From Campylobacter suis (GTDB lineage Bacteria > Campylobacterota > Campylobacteria > Campylobacterales > Campylobacteraceae), in the NCBI RefSeq assembly GCF_905120475.1, contig NZ_CAJHOE010000001.1, positions 124,001 to 188,000 of the forward strand: a stretch of 64,000 nt of DNA, given 5' to 3'. The translations under genes were made by a program, and so were the position numbers. Below the pieces are notes generated by a model. That model saw only the letters and a list, made by a program, of their open reading frames with translations. It made no database searches and was not told where the DNA came from. Of the stretch, positions 34,880 to 43,881 are shown in pieces (position 1 is the stretch's first letter; every line of letters starts with the position of its first letter).

Positions 34880-35722
34880 ATGAGTTTTATTGATATATTT
34901 TCCAAGATAAGAAAGAGTCAGCCAGCACCAAATGAGGCGCCGGCACACTGGGTGAAGTGTGATAGTTGCCACTCTTTGATGTACTACAAAGAGGTTGAGG
35001 CGAATTTTAATGTCTGTCCAAAATGCGCTTACCACATGCGCTTAAAGCCACATGACCGTATTGCGATGCTTTGCGATGAAGGTAGTTTTGTTGAGTATGA
35101 TGCAAAGCTAAAGCCAGTCGATCCTTTAAAATTTGTGGATAAAAAATCATATAAAAAACGAATATCTGAAAGCGAAGAAAAAACTGGCAGAACGAGTGCT
35201 GTGGTGTGCGGAGAGGCAACTTGTGATGGAGTGCAGATACAGCTAGTGGTCTTTGACTTTGGCTTTATGGGCGGTTCGTTAGCGTCAGTAGAGGGCGAAA
35301 AGATAGTTCGTGCGATAAAACGAGCTATAGAAAAACAACAAGCAGTTGTTATCGTGAGTGCTTCTGGTGGTGCGAGAATGCAAGAAAGCACATTTTCTCT
35401 TATGCAAATGTCAAAAACTTCAGCAGCATTAAAGATGTTAGCGGAGGCTAAACTCCCATACATTTCAGTGCTTACTGACCCAACGATGGGTGGCGTAAGT
35501 GCTAGTTTTGCATGGCTTGGCGACTTAATCATTGCCGAACCTGGAGCACTTATCGGTTTTGCTGGTCAGAGAGTTATAAAACAAACTATTGGCGCAGACT
35601 TGCCAGAGGGATTTCAAAAGGCTGAGTTTTTGCTAGAGCATGGGCTTATAGATGCGATTGTGCCACGCAATGAGCATAAAAAATTTATCAGCGATACACT
35701 TAAAATTTTTATGAATAACTAA
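34880..35722 (+). CDS. accD: Acetyl-CoA carboxylase, carboxyltransferase subunit beta
   Basis: AccD forms, with AccA, the carboxyltransferase that makes malonyl-CoA for fatty acid synthesis. The 280-residue protein has the N-terminal four-Cys zinc ribbon (CDSCHSLMYY and CPKCAYHMR), then DFGFMGGSLASVEGEKI, SASGGARMQE, LTDPTMGGVSASFA and AEPGALIGFAGQRVI, which form the crotonase-fold acyl-CoA site. It leads a compact operon with rlmH, dksA, a membrane protein, dus and recO, the same order I recall from C. jejuni. Confidence 0.96.
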   Translation: MSFIDIFSKIRKSQPAPNEAPAHWVKCDSCHSLMYYKEVEANFNVCPKCAYHMRLKPHDRIAMLCDEGSFVEYDAKLKPVDPLKFVDKKSYKKRISESEEKTGRTSAVVCGEATCDGVQIQLVVFDFGFMGGSLASVEGEKIVRAIKRAIEKQQAVVIVSASGGARMQESTFSLMQMSKTSAALKMLAEAKLPYISVLTDPTMGGVSASFAWLGDLIIAEPGALIGFAGQRVIKQTIGADLPEGFQKAEFLLEHGLIDAIVPRNEHKKFISDTLKIFMNN

Positions 35723-35731
35723 GGTAGTGGC

Positions 35732-36190
35732 TTGAATATAAATGTCTTTAGCATACAAAAATCATCAGTAGATAGCTTTGAAAATGAGATAAAAAGCTAT
35801 ACAAAGATGTCACTAAAATTTGCTAACATCACGGATAATACAATATTTAATGACAAGATAGCAAAAGCCCAAAGTGCAAGTAAAGATGAAGCGCTTAGGG
35901 CGTATGATGAGATTTATGAGCCAAAGATGAAAAATGGCTATAATATCGTGCTTGATGAGTGCGGTAAGGCACTTGATAGTAAAGAATTTGCTGAGCTTTT
36001 TCGTAAAAATGCAAATATAAATTTTTTCATAGGCGGAGCTTATGGATTAAGTGAAAATTTTAAAAAAAAGGCAGACAAGCTTGTAAGTTTGAGCGCTCTA
36101 ACCATGGCTCATAAGATAGCAAAACTTGTGCTTTTTGAACAAATTTTTAGAGGTCTTTGCATAAATGCAGGCCACCCATATCACAAATAA
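35732..36190 (+). CDS. rlmH: 23S rRNA (pseudouridine-1915 N3) methyltransferase
   Basis: RlmH is a SPOUT-class methyltransferase that modifies pseudouridine 1915 in helix 69 of 23S rRNA on the assembled ribosome. The 152-residue protein has the family's [23 protein letters not shown] in the knot region and the C-terminal [19 protein letters not shown] ending in GHPYHK. The start is TTG with AAGGTAG upstream. It lies ten bases after accD and nine before dksA. Confidence 0.93.
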   Translation: MNINVFSIQKSSVDSFENEIKSYTKMSLKFANITDNTIFNDKIAKAQSASKDEALRAYDEIYEPKMKNGYNIVLDECGKALDSKEFAELFRKNANINFFIGGAYGLSENFKKKADKLVSLSALTMAHKIAKLVLFEQIFRGLCINAGHPYHK

Positions 36191-36198
36191 GGAAATTG

Positions 36199-36555
36199 AT
36201 GACAAATAACGACTTGGAATTTTTTAAAAAGCTTCTTGAGGAGCGAAAAATTCAGATTAAAAAAAATATTTTAGACTCAGCAAACGAAGTTAGTGGGCTT
36301 AGGGATAGTGGCGCAAGCGATGAGATAGACATAGCAAGCATAAATGCTGATCAACTTATAGAGCAGTCTATAAGTGTGCAGCAGCAAAATGAGCTATCTG
36401 AGATAGAGCGTTCTTTGGTAAAAATATCAAACAAAACTTATGGAATTTGCGAGATGTGTGAAGAGGATATAGCCCCTGCGCGCCTAAAAGCCAAGCCACA
36501 TGCAAGATACTGCATAACTTGTCGTGAGATAGTCGAAAAAACAGCAAAAAATTAA
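36199..36555 (+). CDS. dksA: DksA/TraR family RNA polymerase-binding factor
   Basis: DksA-type proteins enter the secondary channel of RNA polymerase and, with ppGpp, shift transcription during starvation. This 118-residue protein has an N-terminal coiled coil with the acidic tip (RDSGASDEIDIAS) and a C4 zinc finger (CEMC...CITC). I chose ATG 36199, with AAGGAAA before it, because the longer ORF would begin inside rlmH. It is shorter than E. coli DksA, as usual in campylobacters. Confidence 0.93.
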   Translation: MTNNDLEFFKKLLEERKIQIKKNILDSANEVSGLRDSGASDEIDIASINADQLIEQSISVQQQNELSEIERSLVKISNKTYGICEMCEEDIAPARLKAKPHARYCITCREIVEKTAKN

Positions 36556-36565
36556 AGGAGAAAGT

Positions 36566-37567
36566 ATGAAAACTAGACGGTTTGTTATCTATTCTATTAT
36601 ATATGTTGCTATTGTTGCATTTTGTGCATTTATGATAACAGATGCGGGCTCATACTCGTTAAATTTGCTTGGTTATGAGATAAATTTACCACTTGCCGTT
36701 TGGTTTGCTATCCCAGTTGCGGTATTTGCTATACTGGCGATACTTCATATCTTTTTTCATAGCCTTGGAGTTTATAAATATAAGCGAGACATAAAACGCG
36801 ATAGGTCGCTTTATAAGGACATGTTAAAGGAGATCTTTCTTGGTCTTGCAAGTAACAAAGAGTTTAAAACTGATATTTTCAAAACCCCAGCTGCAGCTAC
36901 TCGCATACTATCACCTTGGGGACTATATAAAGATATAAGCATAGGTGATGAAGATATTGCAAATGTTGTAAATGTGGTAAATAGCGTTAAAAATGGTAAT
37001 GTTGTAGATCTAAAGAAATTTAAACTTCCAAAGGATAATGCTTTATTTTTGCAAAATGAAAAAAATAAGATAAATACACAGCCAAACTACTACATAGAGA
37101 TCTTAAAAGATGCTATGGCGCATGAAAGCTTAAAAGAGTGTGCTAGACTTAAACTTTTGGCTAAGGCAGAATTTGCTGACATAAAACGCTACGCAGGTAC
37201 ACTTAGTTCAGATGAGGTTATGGGCTTGCTTGAACGCTATAAAAATGACAGTATAAGCATAAATTATGATGAAATTTTTGAACTTTTAGATGATGATAAG
37301 ATAAGTCGTGAGCAGTATTTGTGTGCTGCTATCATGTTAAAAGATAAACTCAAGCCAGATACTTATAAAGCGATATTTGAAAAACTTAGAAATTCTCACG
37401 CAGACGCTGATGAAGCCTATATATACGCGCTTTATGAGCTTGTTATGCTTGATGATGTTAGGGAGGCTATCGCAAATAGCGATGTTGATGAGTTTGTCGA
37501 GATAAAAACCCTGCTTTATCTGCGTGAAAATGGCAAAAGTGTCCCTAGTTCGCTCTTTTTTAAATGA
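36566..37567 (+). CDS. Uncharacterised membrane-anchored protein
   Basis: A 333-residue protein I cannot assign. Two N-terminal helices (about residues 7-25 and 42-66) are separated by a short loop, GSYSLNLLGYEINLP. The remaining ~260 residues are soluble, charged and largely helical. It sits between dksA and dus with a four-base overlap into dus, a position conserved, as I recall, in C. jejuni (Cj0124c). That points to a lineage-specific but ordinary gene rather than an acquired one. AAAGGAG precedes the ATG. Confidence 0.85.
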   Translation: MKTRRFVIYSIIYVAIVAFCAFMITDAGSYSLNLLGYEINLPLAVWFAIPVAVFAILAILHIFFHSLGVYKYKRDIKRDRSLYKDMLKEIFLGLASNKEFKTDIFKTPAAATRILSPWGLYKDISIGDEDIANVVNVVNSVKNGNVVDLKKFKLPKDNALFLQNEKNKINTQPNYYIEILKDAMAHESLKECARLKLLAKAEFADIKRYAGTLSSDEVMGLLERYKNDSISINYDEIFELLDDDKISREQYLCAAIMLKDKLKPDTYKAIFEKLRNSHADADEAYIYALYELVMLDDVREAIANSDVDEFVEIKTLLYLRENGKSVPSSLFFK

Positions 37568-38484
37568 TAGACTTTAGTAAAAAACCTCTATTTCTTGCCC
37601 CTTTGGCAGGTTTTTCTGACCTGCCATTAAGAAGTGTTGTTAAGCGTTTTGGTTGCGATGTAAGTGTGAGCGAGATGATAAGCGCAAATGCGCTTGTTTA
37701 TGATAGTGCTAAAAGTATTGATATGCTTAAAAAATCCCCAAATGAGACACCTTATATAGTTCAAATCGCTGGTAATGATAAAGAAAATATCAAAAAAGCA
37801 GTTGGTATCATAAATAAATTTGATGGTATAGATGGCATAGATCTAAACTGTGGTTGCCCAGTTCCAAAAGTTGTTCGCCAATGCTCTGGCTCTGCACTCT
37901 TAAAAGATCTTGATCTGCTTAAAATTTTACTTGAAACTATAAAAAAAACTTCAAACAAAAAACTACTAAGTGCCAAAGTAAGGCTTGGTTTTGATGAAAA
38001 GATCCCAGAGGCTATCGCCAAGGCTTGCGAAGAGGCTGGGGTTGATTATATAGCTGTACATGGACGAACTAGAGCTGGAGGATATAGTGCTGATGTTGAT
38101 TATTCGGCGATAAAAGCAGCAAAAGATGCCATAAAAATTCCACTAATCGCAAACGGCGATATAGATGCCACAAATGCGGCGGATGCGCTAGCTAAAACTG
38201 GTGCAGACGCACTAATGATAGGTCGAGCAAGTATTGGCAAGCCTTGGATATTTAGCGAGATAAAAAGTGGCAAGAGTGTAAGTAGTGAGCTAAAAAAAGA
38301 GATCATCTTGGCTCATTTTGACGCGATGATAGAGCACTATGGCACGCAGGGCGCTTATATCTTTCGCAAACATTTACACCAGTATAGCAAGGGTATGAGC
38401 GAGGCTAGTAGCTTTCGTGATGAGATTAATCGCATAACCGACATATCGCTAATGCGAGAGAAAATTTCTGTATTTTTTGCTTAA
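37564..38484 (+). CDS. dus: tRNA-dihydrouridine synthase
   Basis: Dus reduces specific uridines in tRNA D-loops with FMN and NADPH. The 306-residue protein contains APLAGFSDLPLRSV, VQIAGND, the FMN/active-site motif GIDLNCGCPVPKVV with its catalytic Cys and nearby SALLKD, VHGRTRAGGYS, IANGDI and MIGRASIGKPWIF. It is closest to the DusB type, but the exact uridine position cannot be assigned from sequence. It overlaps the upstream gene by four bases and recO by one. Confidence 0.93.
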   Translation: MIDFSKKPLFLAPLAGFSDLPLRSVVKRFGCDVSVSEMISANALVYDSAKSIDMLKKSPNETPYIVQIAGNDKENIKKAVGIINKFDGIDGIDLNCGCPVPKVVRQCSGSALLKDLDLLKILLETIKKTSNKKLLSAKVRLGFDEKIPEAIAKACEEAGVDYIAVHGRTRAGGYSADVDYSAIKAAKDAIKIPLIANGDIDATNAADALAKTGADALMIGRASIGKPWIFSEIKSGKSVSSELKKEIILAHFDAMIEHYGTQGAYIFRKHLHQYSKGMSEASSFRDEINRITDISLMREKISVFFA

Positions 38485-39098
38485 TGCAAGGCTATATTTT
38501 ACATACACAAAAAGTTAAAGACGAGGATCTGCTTGTCTTTATTTTGACGCAAGAATATCTTGTAAAAAGCTATAGATTTTATGGTGCAAGACACCCAAAT
38601 ATAATGCTTGGACATAAGATCGACTTTGAACTTGTTGAAAATATAAAATTTCTGCCACATCTTAGAAATGTCATACATCTTGGCTTTATCTGGCAGCTTA
38701 ATCGCGAGCGACTTCTTATCTGGCAGCAGTTTATGCGGCTAGTTTTTACTCATCTAAAAGATGTAGATGAGGTTGAGAGTGTTTATTTTGCCCAGCTTGA
38801 AAACTGTGCTCAAAAATTTGAAAAACAAAACCCAAAACGCCTAATCATCGAAAGCTATGTAAGAATTTTAGAGCATGAAGGCAGGCTTCATAGCGAGCTT
38901 GAATGCTTTGTCTGTGATGAGCGCATAAGCGGTGAAATTTGCCTTGTGCGCGGTTTTTTACCAGCTCATGATAGCTGCTTGAACCAAGCTGGTTTTTCGC
39001 ATGAAAAGATAGAAAAACTATTTAACACTAAAAGCACTACATGGCTTGATGATATCGATGTAGAACGACTTTATCAAATTTTGCTTGAAGGTTTTTAG
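38484..39098 (+). CDS. recO: DNA repair protein RecO
   Basis: RecO helps load RecA on single-stranded DNA in the RecFOR/RecOR pathway. This 204-residue protein is short and divergent, as is typical for Campylobacterota. It has an N-terminal OB-fold-like region (MQGYILHTQKVKDEDLLVF), a helical middle and a C-terminal cysteine cluster (CFVCDERI and later Cys residues) that may hold zinc. Its start overlaps the dus stop (TAATG). It ends the accD operon, converging on a small minus-strand ORF one base away. Confidence 0.82.
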   Translation: MQGYILHTQKVKDEDLLVFILTQEYLVKSYRFYGARHPNIMLGHKIDFELVENIKFLPHLRNVIHLGFIWQLNRERLLIWQQFMRLVFTHLKDVDEVESVYFAQLENCAQKFEKQNPKRLIIESYVRILEHEGRLHSELECFVCDERISGEICLVRGFLPAHDSCLNQAGFSHEKIEKLFNTKSTTWLDDIDVERLYQILLEGF

Positions 39099-39099
39099 T

Positions 39100-39315
39100 C
39101 TATTTGCTTAGCTGCACATCTTGTTCGATTTGCATTAAATTCATAAAAATTTCTTCAATATTTGCACGCTCATCATCACTTAAATGTAGTTTTGGTGCTT
39201 TTAAAAATTGGCTTACTAATGCTTCATTTTGTAGGGTTTCAATACCAAATTTTTTAGCGTTTTCTACTATTTTTAACGCTCGTAAGTCTTGATGTTTAAA
39301 ATTTTCATAGCCCAT
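39100..39315 (-). CDS. Small conserved-looking protein, 71 residues
   Basis: A short charged, helical protein of unknown function (starts MGYENFKHQDLRALKIVE). The ATG has AAAGG at good spacing, and the gene lies nine bases after pgeF on the same strand, at the end of a five-gene minus-strand run. It has no signal peptide, membrane helix or cysteine. The overlapping plus-strand ORF has no ribosome-binding site and looks spurious. I do not recognise the family. Confidence 0.75.
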   Translation of the reverse strand: MGYENFKHQDLRALKIVENAKKFGIETLQNEALVSQFLKAPKLHLSDDERANIEEIFMNLMQIEQDVQLSK

Positions 39316-39324
39316 TTTTTGCCT

Positions 39325-40017
39325 TTATTTTAGCATTATAACACCAGCAAAGCGTCCAGTTATGCCCTCTTTGCGGTATGAAAAGTAGCGCTTATCGCAG
39401 TGTGTGCAGGTAGGGTCAAAGTATAAGTTTTTTATATCAAGCTTACTAAACTCATCTTTTAAAGCTGCATTCATATCAAAATTTTCACCAACTTTAAAGC
39501 GTTCAAATTCTCCTATGTCTAGCTTGCCTATCTCATAGCAGCTACTTTTGATATTTGGTCCAACAAAAACGATGAGGTCTTTTGGGTGTGAGCCAAATAC
39601 GCTTTGCATCATGGTTACGGCTTTCGTGCAAATTTTAGCCATTACGCCAGCTCTACCAGCGTGTAAAGCTGCTATGACTTGGTGGGAGGCGTCATATATT
39701 AGCACTGGCGAGCAGTCTGCGACCATGACGCAAAGTGCAACACCTTTTAAGTTTGTGATGACACCGTCACACTCTTTTGGCTCATCGTCTTCGTGTTGTA
39801 TAATTTTTACTATGTCAGAGTGTGTTTGATTCATAAATTTTATCTTTTTTGCTCCGATAAAATTTGCTAAATTTTTGCGATTGTGCGCTACATTTGCACT
39901 ATCATCGCCTACATGATCGCCTAAATTTAGACTTTGATAAGGCGGCTTGCTTACTCCATTAAAGCGATCGCTAAAGCCAGCTGTGACAAATTTATCATTA
40001 AGCTTAAACTCAAACAT
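39325..40017 (-). CDS. pgeF: Peptidoglycan editing factor/purine nucleoside hydrolase-type, YfiH family
   Basis: YfiH/PgeF (formerly polyphenol oxidase or laccase domain) proteins act on nucleosides and, in E. coli, correct misincorporated amino acids in cell-wall precursors. The 230-residue protein has NLGDHVGDD, MNQTHSDIV, the metal ligands in VMVADCSPVLI (Cys) and ALHAGRAGV (His), GPNIKSSCYEIG and the late CTHCDKRYFSYR. It starts two bases after the ribE stop and continues the DUF411-btuF-ribE run. Confidence 0.9.
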   Translation of the reverse strand: MFEFKLNDKFVTAGFSDRFNGVSKPPYQSLNLGDHVGDDSANVAHNRKNLANFIGAKKIKFMNQTHSDIVKIIQHEDDEPKECDGVITNLKGVALCVMVADCSPVLIYDASHQVIAALHAGRAGVMAKICTKAVTMMQSVFGSHPKDLIVFVGPNIKSSCYEIGKLDIGEFERFKVGENFDMNAALKDEFSKLDIKNLYFDPTCTHCDKRYFSYRKEGITGRFAGVIMLK

Positions 40018-40019
40018 CG

Positions 40020-40631
40020 TTAATACAAGCTTGCAATATGCTGTGCCTCATCCCAGCTCATATTTTTTTTAGAAAAACCAAGCTGGTGCGCGACATATCT
40101 AGCCAAAAGATCACTTTCAACATTTACTCGCCTTCCGACTTTAAACTCTCTAAAAAGACTCTCTTTAAAAGTTATCGGTATGATAGTTAGCCGAATGGTG
40201 TTTTTAAAAACCTCATTTATGGTAAGACTTACGCCATCTATGCACACGCTGCCTTTATTTGCCATAAGTGCCATCACTTCATCTGGTAACTCTATTAAAA
40301 CATCAACGCCATTTTCATGTCTGTTTATCTGTTTTATCTTGCCAATAGCATCGATATGGCCTTGCACTAAATGCCCATCTATGCGATCACCAAGACACAT
40401 CGCTGGCTCTATATGCACCTTGCCTTTTAGGTTTTCTGTTGCGATATTATTGCGAGTTTCGGCTGAGAGCTCTACGCTAAAACCATCTGTAAAGATCTCT
40501 GTGACGCTAAGGCAAGCGCCATTTACTGCAATACTATCGCCTAAATTTGGCCTATGGTTAGCCTTTAGTCTTAGTGTATTATTTGTATAACTTATTACGG
40601 TTGCTAGCTCTCTTATTAGTCCATTAAACAT
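40020..40631 (-). CDS. ribE: Riboflavin synthase, alpha chain
   Basis: This enzyme dismutates two 6,7-dimethyl-8-ribityllumazines to riboflavin. The 203-residue protein shows the expected internal duplication of two barrel domains: MFNGLIRE...DSIAVNGACLSVTE in the first half and GHLVQGHIDAIGKI...VCIDGVSLTINEV in the second, each a lumazine-binding repeat. No FMN riboswitch is visible and the gene is embedded in a co-directional run. The symbol ribC is also used for this function. Confidence 0.94.
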   Translation of the reverse strand: MFNGLIRELATVISYTNNTLRLKANHRPNLGDSIAVNGACLSVTEIFTDGFSVELSAETRNNIATENLKGKVHIEPAMCLGDRIDGHLVQGHIDAIGKIKQINRHENGVDVLIELPDEVMALMANKGSVCIDGVSLTINEVFKNTIRLTIIPITFKESLFREFKVGRRVNVESDLLARYVAHQLGFSKKNMSWDEAQHIASLY

Positions 40632-40635
40632 TTTG

Positions 40636-41433
40636 TTACTTTAAAGCTTTGTAAATTTCATCTATTGCGACTTTTATGCGAGGTGTTGCGCGCAAAAGAA
40701 GCGGCGAGTTTATGGCAATCACCTTGCTATTTTTTACGGCATTTAGCTCTTTAAAATTTTGATTTTGTGTAAAATCCTCTGCTAAAACACCCATGCCATC
40801 GATTATGACGATAAAGTCGGGATTGAGCTTTATCATTTGTTCATCGCTTATGCTTATATTTGATTGGGTTGAAAAATTTGCTACATTTTTAAAACCAAGC
40901 CGTTTTAAAATATCACCTGCTAGCGTATTTTCGTTTAGTAGCGATATAGGACTTATCGCAAAAACTATCGCTACTTTTTTATCTGCAAATGGCTTATTGT
41001 TAAATTTCGCAAAACTTTGCTCAAGTTCGTCTATCAAAACTTCTGCGCGTTCTTTTTTTTCAGTTATGGTGGCAAGGGCATTGATATTTTCATAAATTTC
41101 ATCTACACTGTTGGCATTTAATAAAAGTGTTTTTATGCCAAGTGAGTTTAGAGTATCTGAAAGTCCATTTTCGTGAAAAATATTTGTTAGCACCAGCTTA
41201 GGTTTAAGCTCTAAAATTTTATCTATATCAGGCGAAATATAGCTACCTACCGTTTTTAGCTTTGATGTCTTTTCATGTGGCCAAATTTGGGAGTTGCTAA
41301 GCGGCGCTATTGCCATTATCTCATCTTGCGCCTCAAGAGAGTAGAGTATCTCAACTCCGCTTGGTTCAAGTGCTATTATCCTTGCGAAGGAAAAATTTAA
41401 CAAGCAAAGGAGCAAGATGACTGTTTTTTTCAT
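40636..41433 (-). CDS. Periplasmic metal-complex binding protein (BtuF/FhuD-like)
   Basis: A 265-residue substrate-binding protein of the helical-backbone (TroA/BtuF) clan. The signal peptide (KKTVILLLCLLNFSFA) precedes RIIALEPSGVEILYSL, and the TVGSYISPDIDKILELKPKLVL segment is the classic BtuF/FecB-type first lobe. Likely ligands are vitamin B12, haem or a ferric siderophore. No permease or ATPase gene is adjacent, so it must use a transporter encoded elsewhere. It lies four bases after the DUF411 gene, suggesting a metal-related role. Confidence 0.85.
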   Translation of the reverse strand: MKKTVILLLCLLNFSFARIIALEPSGVEILYSLEAQDEIMAIAPLSNSQIWPHEKTSKLKTVGSYISPDIDKILELKPKLVLTNIFHENGLSDTLNSLGIKTLLLNANSVDEIYENINALATITEKKERAEVLIDELEQSFAKFNNKPFADKKVAIVFAISPISLLNENTLAGDILKRLGFKNVANFSTQSNISISDEQMIKLNPDFIVIIDGMGVLAEDFTQNQNFKELNAVKNSKVIAINSPLLLRATPRIKVAIDEIYKALK

Positions 41434-41437
41434 AGAC

Positions 41438-41893
41438 CTACTTTATCTTTTTGCTGCCGATATAGGTTGCAAAAATTTCATATGAGCCATCTTTTTTAAA
41501 CAAAACAACATCATACTGCTCTGGCGTGCTACCTTGCTCCATCCCAGGGCTTTCAAGAGGCATACCAGGCACACTAATGCCAACGACACCAGTTGGCTTT
41601 AGCTCAAGTAAGCGCTTAACTTCTGCTGGTGGGACATGACCTTCAACAACATAGCCTTCAACCACTCCAGTATGGCAGCTTGTTAGCTCAAGCGGAACGC
41701 TAAAATTTGCTTTGACTTTTATCTGTTCATCACTCATGATAGTTTTTGTCTCAAAGCCAGCTTCACGCATCTTTTCTTCCCATTTACTGCAACAACCACA
41801 GCTTGGAGACTTATAAACCTCGACTAAATTTGCCGCAAAACAAGATGCACTAAGTAGCAAAACACTGGCTATGATTTTGTTGAAATTTTTCAT
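41438..41893 (-). CDS. DUF411 family exported metal-associated protein
   Basis: A 151-residue exported protein of the DUF411 family, often found near copper-handling genes. The signal peptide (KNFNKIIASVLLLSASCFA) is followed by LVEVYKSPSCGCCSKWEEKM, whose CxCC group may bind metal, and by the family's ELTSCHTGVVEGYVVEGHVP and GVVGISVPGMPLESPGME. I chose ATG 41893 because AAAGGA lies five bases upstream; the ATG at 41899 would overlap that site. It leads the btuF-like, ribE, pgeF run. Confidence 0.85.
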   Translation of the reverse strand: MKNFNKIIASVLLLSASCFAANLVEVYKSPSCGCCSKWEEKMREAGFETKTIMSDEQIKVKANFSVPLELTSCHTGVVEGYVVEGHVPPAEVKRLLELKPTGVVGISVPGMPLESPGMEQGSTPEQYDVVLFKKDGSYEIFATYIGSKKIK

Positions 41894-41995
41894 GTTCATC
41901 CTTTAAAATTTAAAAAGATGATACACTATAGATTTAAATTTAAAATTAATATGATAGACTTATACAAAAAATATATAAATTTCTTAGGAAAAAAT

Positions 41996-42796
41996 ATGAA
42001 AAAATTTTTACTCTTTGCTGTCTGTGCACTATTTTTTGTAGGTTGTTTTATGAGTACGACAAGTGGTGGGCTTGTTGGTGTTGATAACCGTCAGCTACTT
42101 TTGGTTTCATCTGAAAGCATGAATGAAAGTGCAAGGCTGTCTTATGCCAAAACTGTTATGGGGGCAAAAAGCAAGGGTACACTAAATGTTAATAAAGAGA
42201 TGACAAAGCGGGTTCAAGCAATATCGGCAAAACTGATAAAACAGGTTGGTGTATTTAGGGAAGATGCGTTAAAATGGGGCTGGCAAGTTAATGTCATAAA
42301 TGAAAATACCCTAAATGCTTGGTGCATGCCAGGCGGTCGCATCGTAGTTTATAGCGGGATAATTGAGCGCTTAAAGCTTACTGATGGCGAACTGGCAGCC
42401 ATTATCGGACACGAGATAGCACATGCGTTAAGGGAGCATAGCCGTGAGCAAGCGAGTGCTGACCAGGTAAAGGGTATTGGTATTTTTGCGATAGCGGCTG
42501 CTACTGGTATAGGTAATGAGGGTGTCTCACTACTTAATCAACTTGCACAGTACGGCATAAGCCTACCATTTTCTAGAGAGCATGAAGCACAAGCTGACCG
42601 CATAGGAACGGAGCTCATGGCAAGAGCTGGATATGATCCAAGAGAGGCTATAAATGTTTGGGTTAAGATGAAGCAAGTTAGTGGCTCAAGTGTACCTGAG
42701 TTTATGAGCACGCATCCATCAAATGAAAGCAGGATAGCTGATTTACAAGAGGTTGCTAAAAAGGTTATGCCACTTTATGAAAAAAGTAAGGGGTAG
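41996..42796 (+). CDS. M48 family lipoprotein metalloprotease
   Basis: A 266-residue zinc protease of the Ste24/BepA/LoiP type. The lipoprotein signal MKKFLLFAVCALFFVGC places the lipidated Cys at residue 17. The zinc motif HEIAHALREH lies near residue 135, with the third ligand in REHEAQADRIG about 60 residues on, and a THPSNESRI end typical of the family. I chose ATG 41996, with AGGA upstream, because the longer ORF would hide the lipoprotein signal. It probably degrades misfolded outer-membrane or periplasmic proteins. Confidence 0.9.
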   Translation: MKKFLLFAVCALFFVGCFMSTTSGGLVGVDNRQLLLVSSESMNESARLSYAKTVMGAKSKGTLNVNKEMTKRVQAISAKLIKQVGVFREDALKWGWQVNVINENTLNAWCMPGGRIVVYSGIIERLKLTDGELAAIIGHEIAHALREHSREQASADQVKGIGIFAIAAATGIGNEGVSLLNQLAQYGISLPFSREHEAQADRIGTELMARAGYDPREAINVWVKMKQVSGSSVPEFMSTHPSNESRIADLQEVAKKVMPLYEKSKG

Positions 42797-42872
42797 AATT
42801 TGTCTTCTTGTGGGCGAAATTTTCTTATAATGGTAAAAATTTAATCAAAATATATTTTTAAAAATTAAATTT

Positions 42873-43877
42873 TTAAAGTTCGTTAAAATTTTTGCCACCA
42901 AATTTTAGTATAGCAGACCCCCAAGTAAAACCACCACCAAATGCGTCAAGTAGTAAAACAGACCCAGTTTTTATACGCCCATCTTCATAGGCATCATTTA
43001 GCGCCATAGGTATAGATGCTGAGCTTGTGTTGCCGTATTTTGCAACTGTCAACACACATTGTTCGTCACTAAAGTCAAGGCGTTGCTTAACTGCTTCTAT
43101 GATACGGATATTTGCTTGATGTGGGATAAAAAAGTCAATATCTTGACTTGTTAGATTATTATGCTCTAAAATTTCAATCACGCTTTTTGTTAGCGTTTGA
43201 ACAGCTATTTTAAATACTTCGTTGCCAGCCATGTGGATAAAATTTAGCTTATCATGTAGCATTTTTTCATTTGCTGGGTAGGCACTTCCACATCCTGGAG
43301 TGATCAAAAGCTCGCCTTGTGTGCCATCGCTTGCAGTATGAACATCTAAAATTTCATTCTCATTGCTTGCGCTGATAACCGCCGCACCAGCACCATCGCC
43401 AAATAGTATACAAGTACCTCTATCTTCATAATTAACAATGCTACTAAGCTTTTCTGCCCCAATTATTAATACATTTTTCTTTGCGCCACTTTCAACCAGC
43501 GCTTTTGCTAGCTCAAGAAGATAGATAAAGCCTGTGCAAGCAGCACTTATATCAAATGCTGTAATGCCAAAATTTAAGCCCAAATTTGAAGCTATCTTAC
43601 ATGCAGTTGATGGCATACAAAGGTGATCGGGGCTTATCGTAGCGCATATTATAGCGTCTATTTGTGAGGCTTGAAGTCCTGCTCGAGATATAGCCAGTCT
43701 CCCAGCTTTTGAGCCAAGATCACTTGTGATTTCGCTTGTTGCGATGTGACGCTCTTTAATTCCTGTGCGTTTTACTATCCACTCATCGCTTGTTTCAACC
43801 ATTTTTTCAAGGTCAAAATTTGTAAGAACATCATCTGGAACATAAGATGCGATAGATATAAGCGAGGCTTTTGTCAT
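42873..43877 (-). CDS. fabH: 3-oxoacyl-[acyl-carrier-protein] synthase III
   Basis: FabH condenses acetyl-CoA with malonyl-ACP to begin fatty acid synthesis. The 334-residue thiolase-fold protein shows the nucleophile region [15 protein letters not shown], the His of [11 protein letters not shown] and the Asn of [11 protein letters not shown], completing the Cys-His-Asn triad. It begins four bases after plsX, and the block plsX-fabH downstream of rpmF is widely conserved. The 76-bp gap downstream of it contains no convincing terminator. Confidence 0.96.
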   Translation of the reverse strand: MTKASLISIASYVPDDVLTNFDLEKMVETSDEWIVKRTGIKERHIATSEITSDLGSKAGRLAISRAGLQASQIDAIICATISPDHLCMPSTACKIASNLGLNFGITAFDISAACTGFIYLLELAKALVESGAKKNVLIIGAEKLSSIVNYEDRGTCILFGDGAGAAVISASNENEILDVHTASDGTQGELLITPGCGSAYPANEKMLHDKLNFIHMAGNEVFKIAVQTLTKSVIEILEHNNLTSQDIDFFIPHQANIRIIEAVKQRLDFSDEQCVLTVAKYGNTSSASIPMALNDAYEDGRIKTGSVLLLDAFGGGFTWGSAILKFGGKNFNEL

Positions 43878-43881
43878 TTTT

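Noticed and set aside
35029-35532. A 167-codon minus-strand ORF inside accD
   Set aside because: Fully antisense to accD, a clear core gene; shadow translation.
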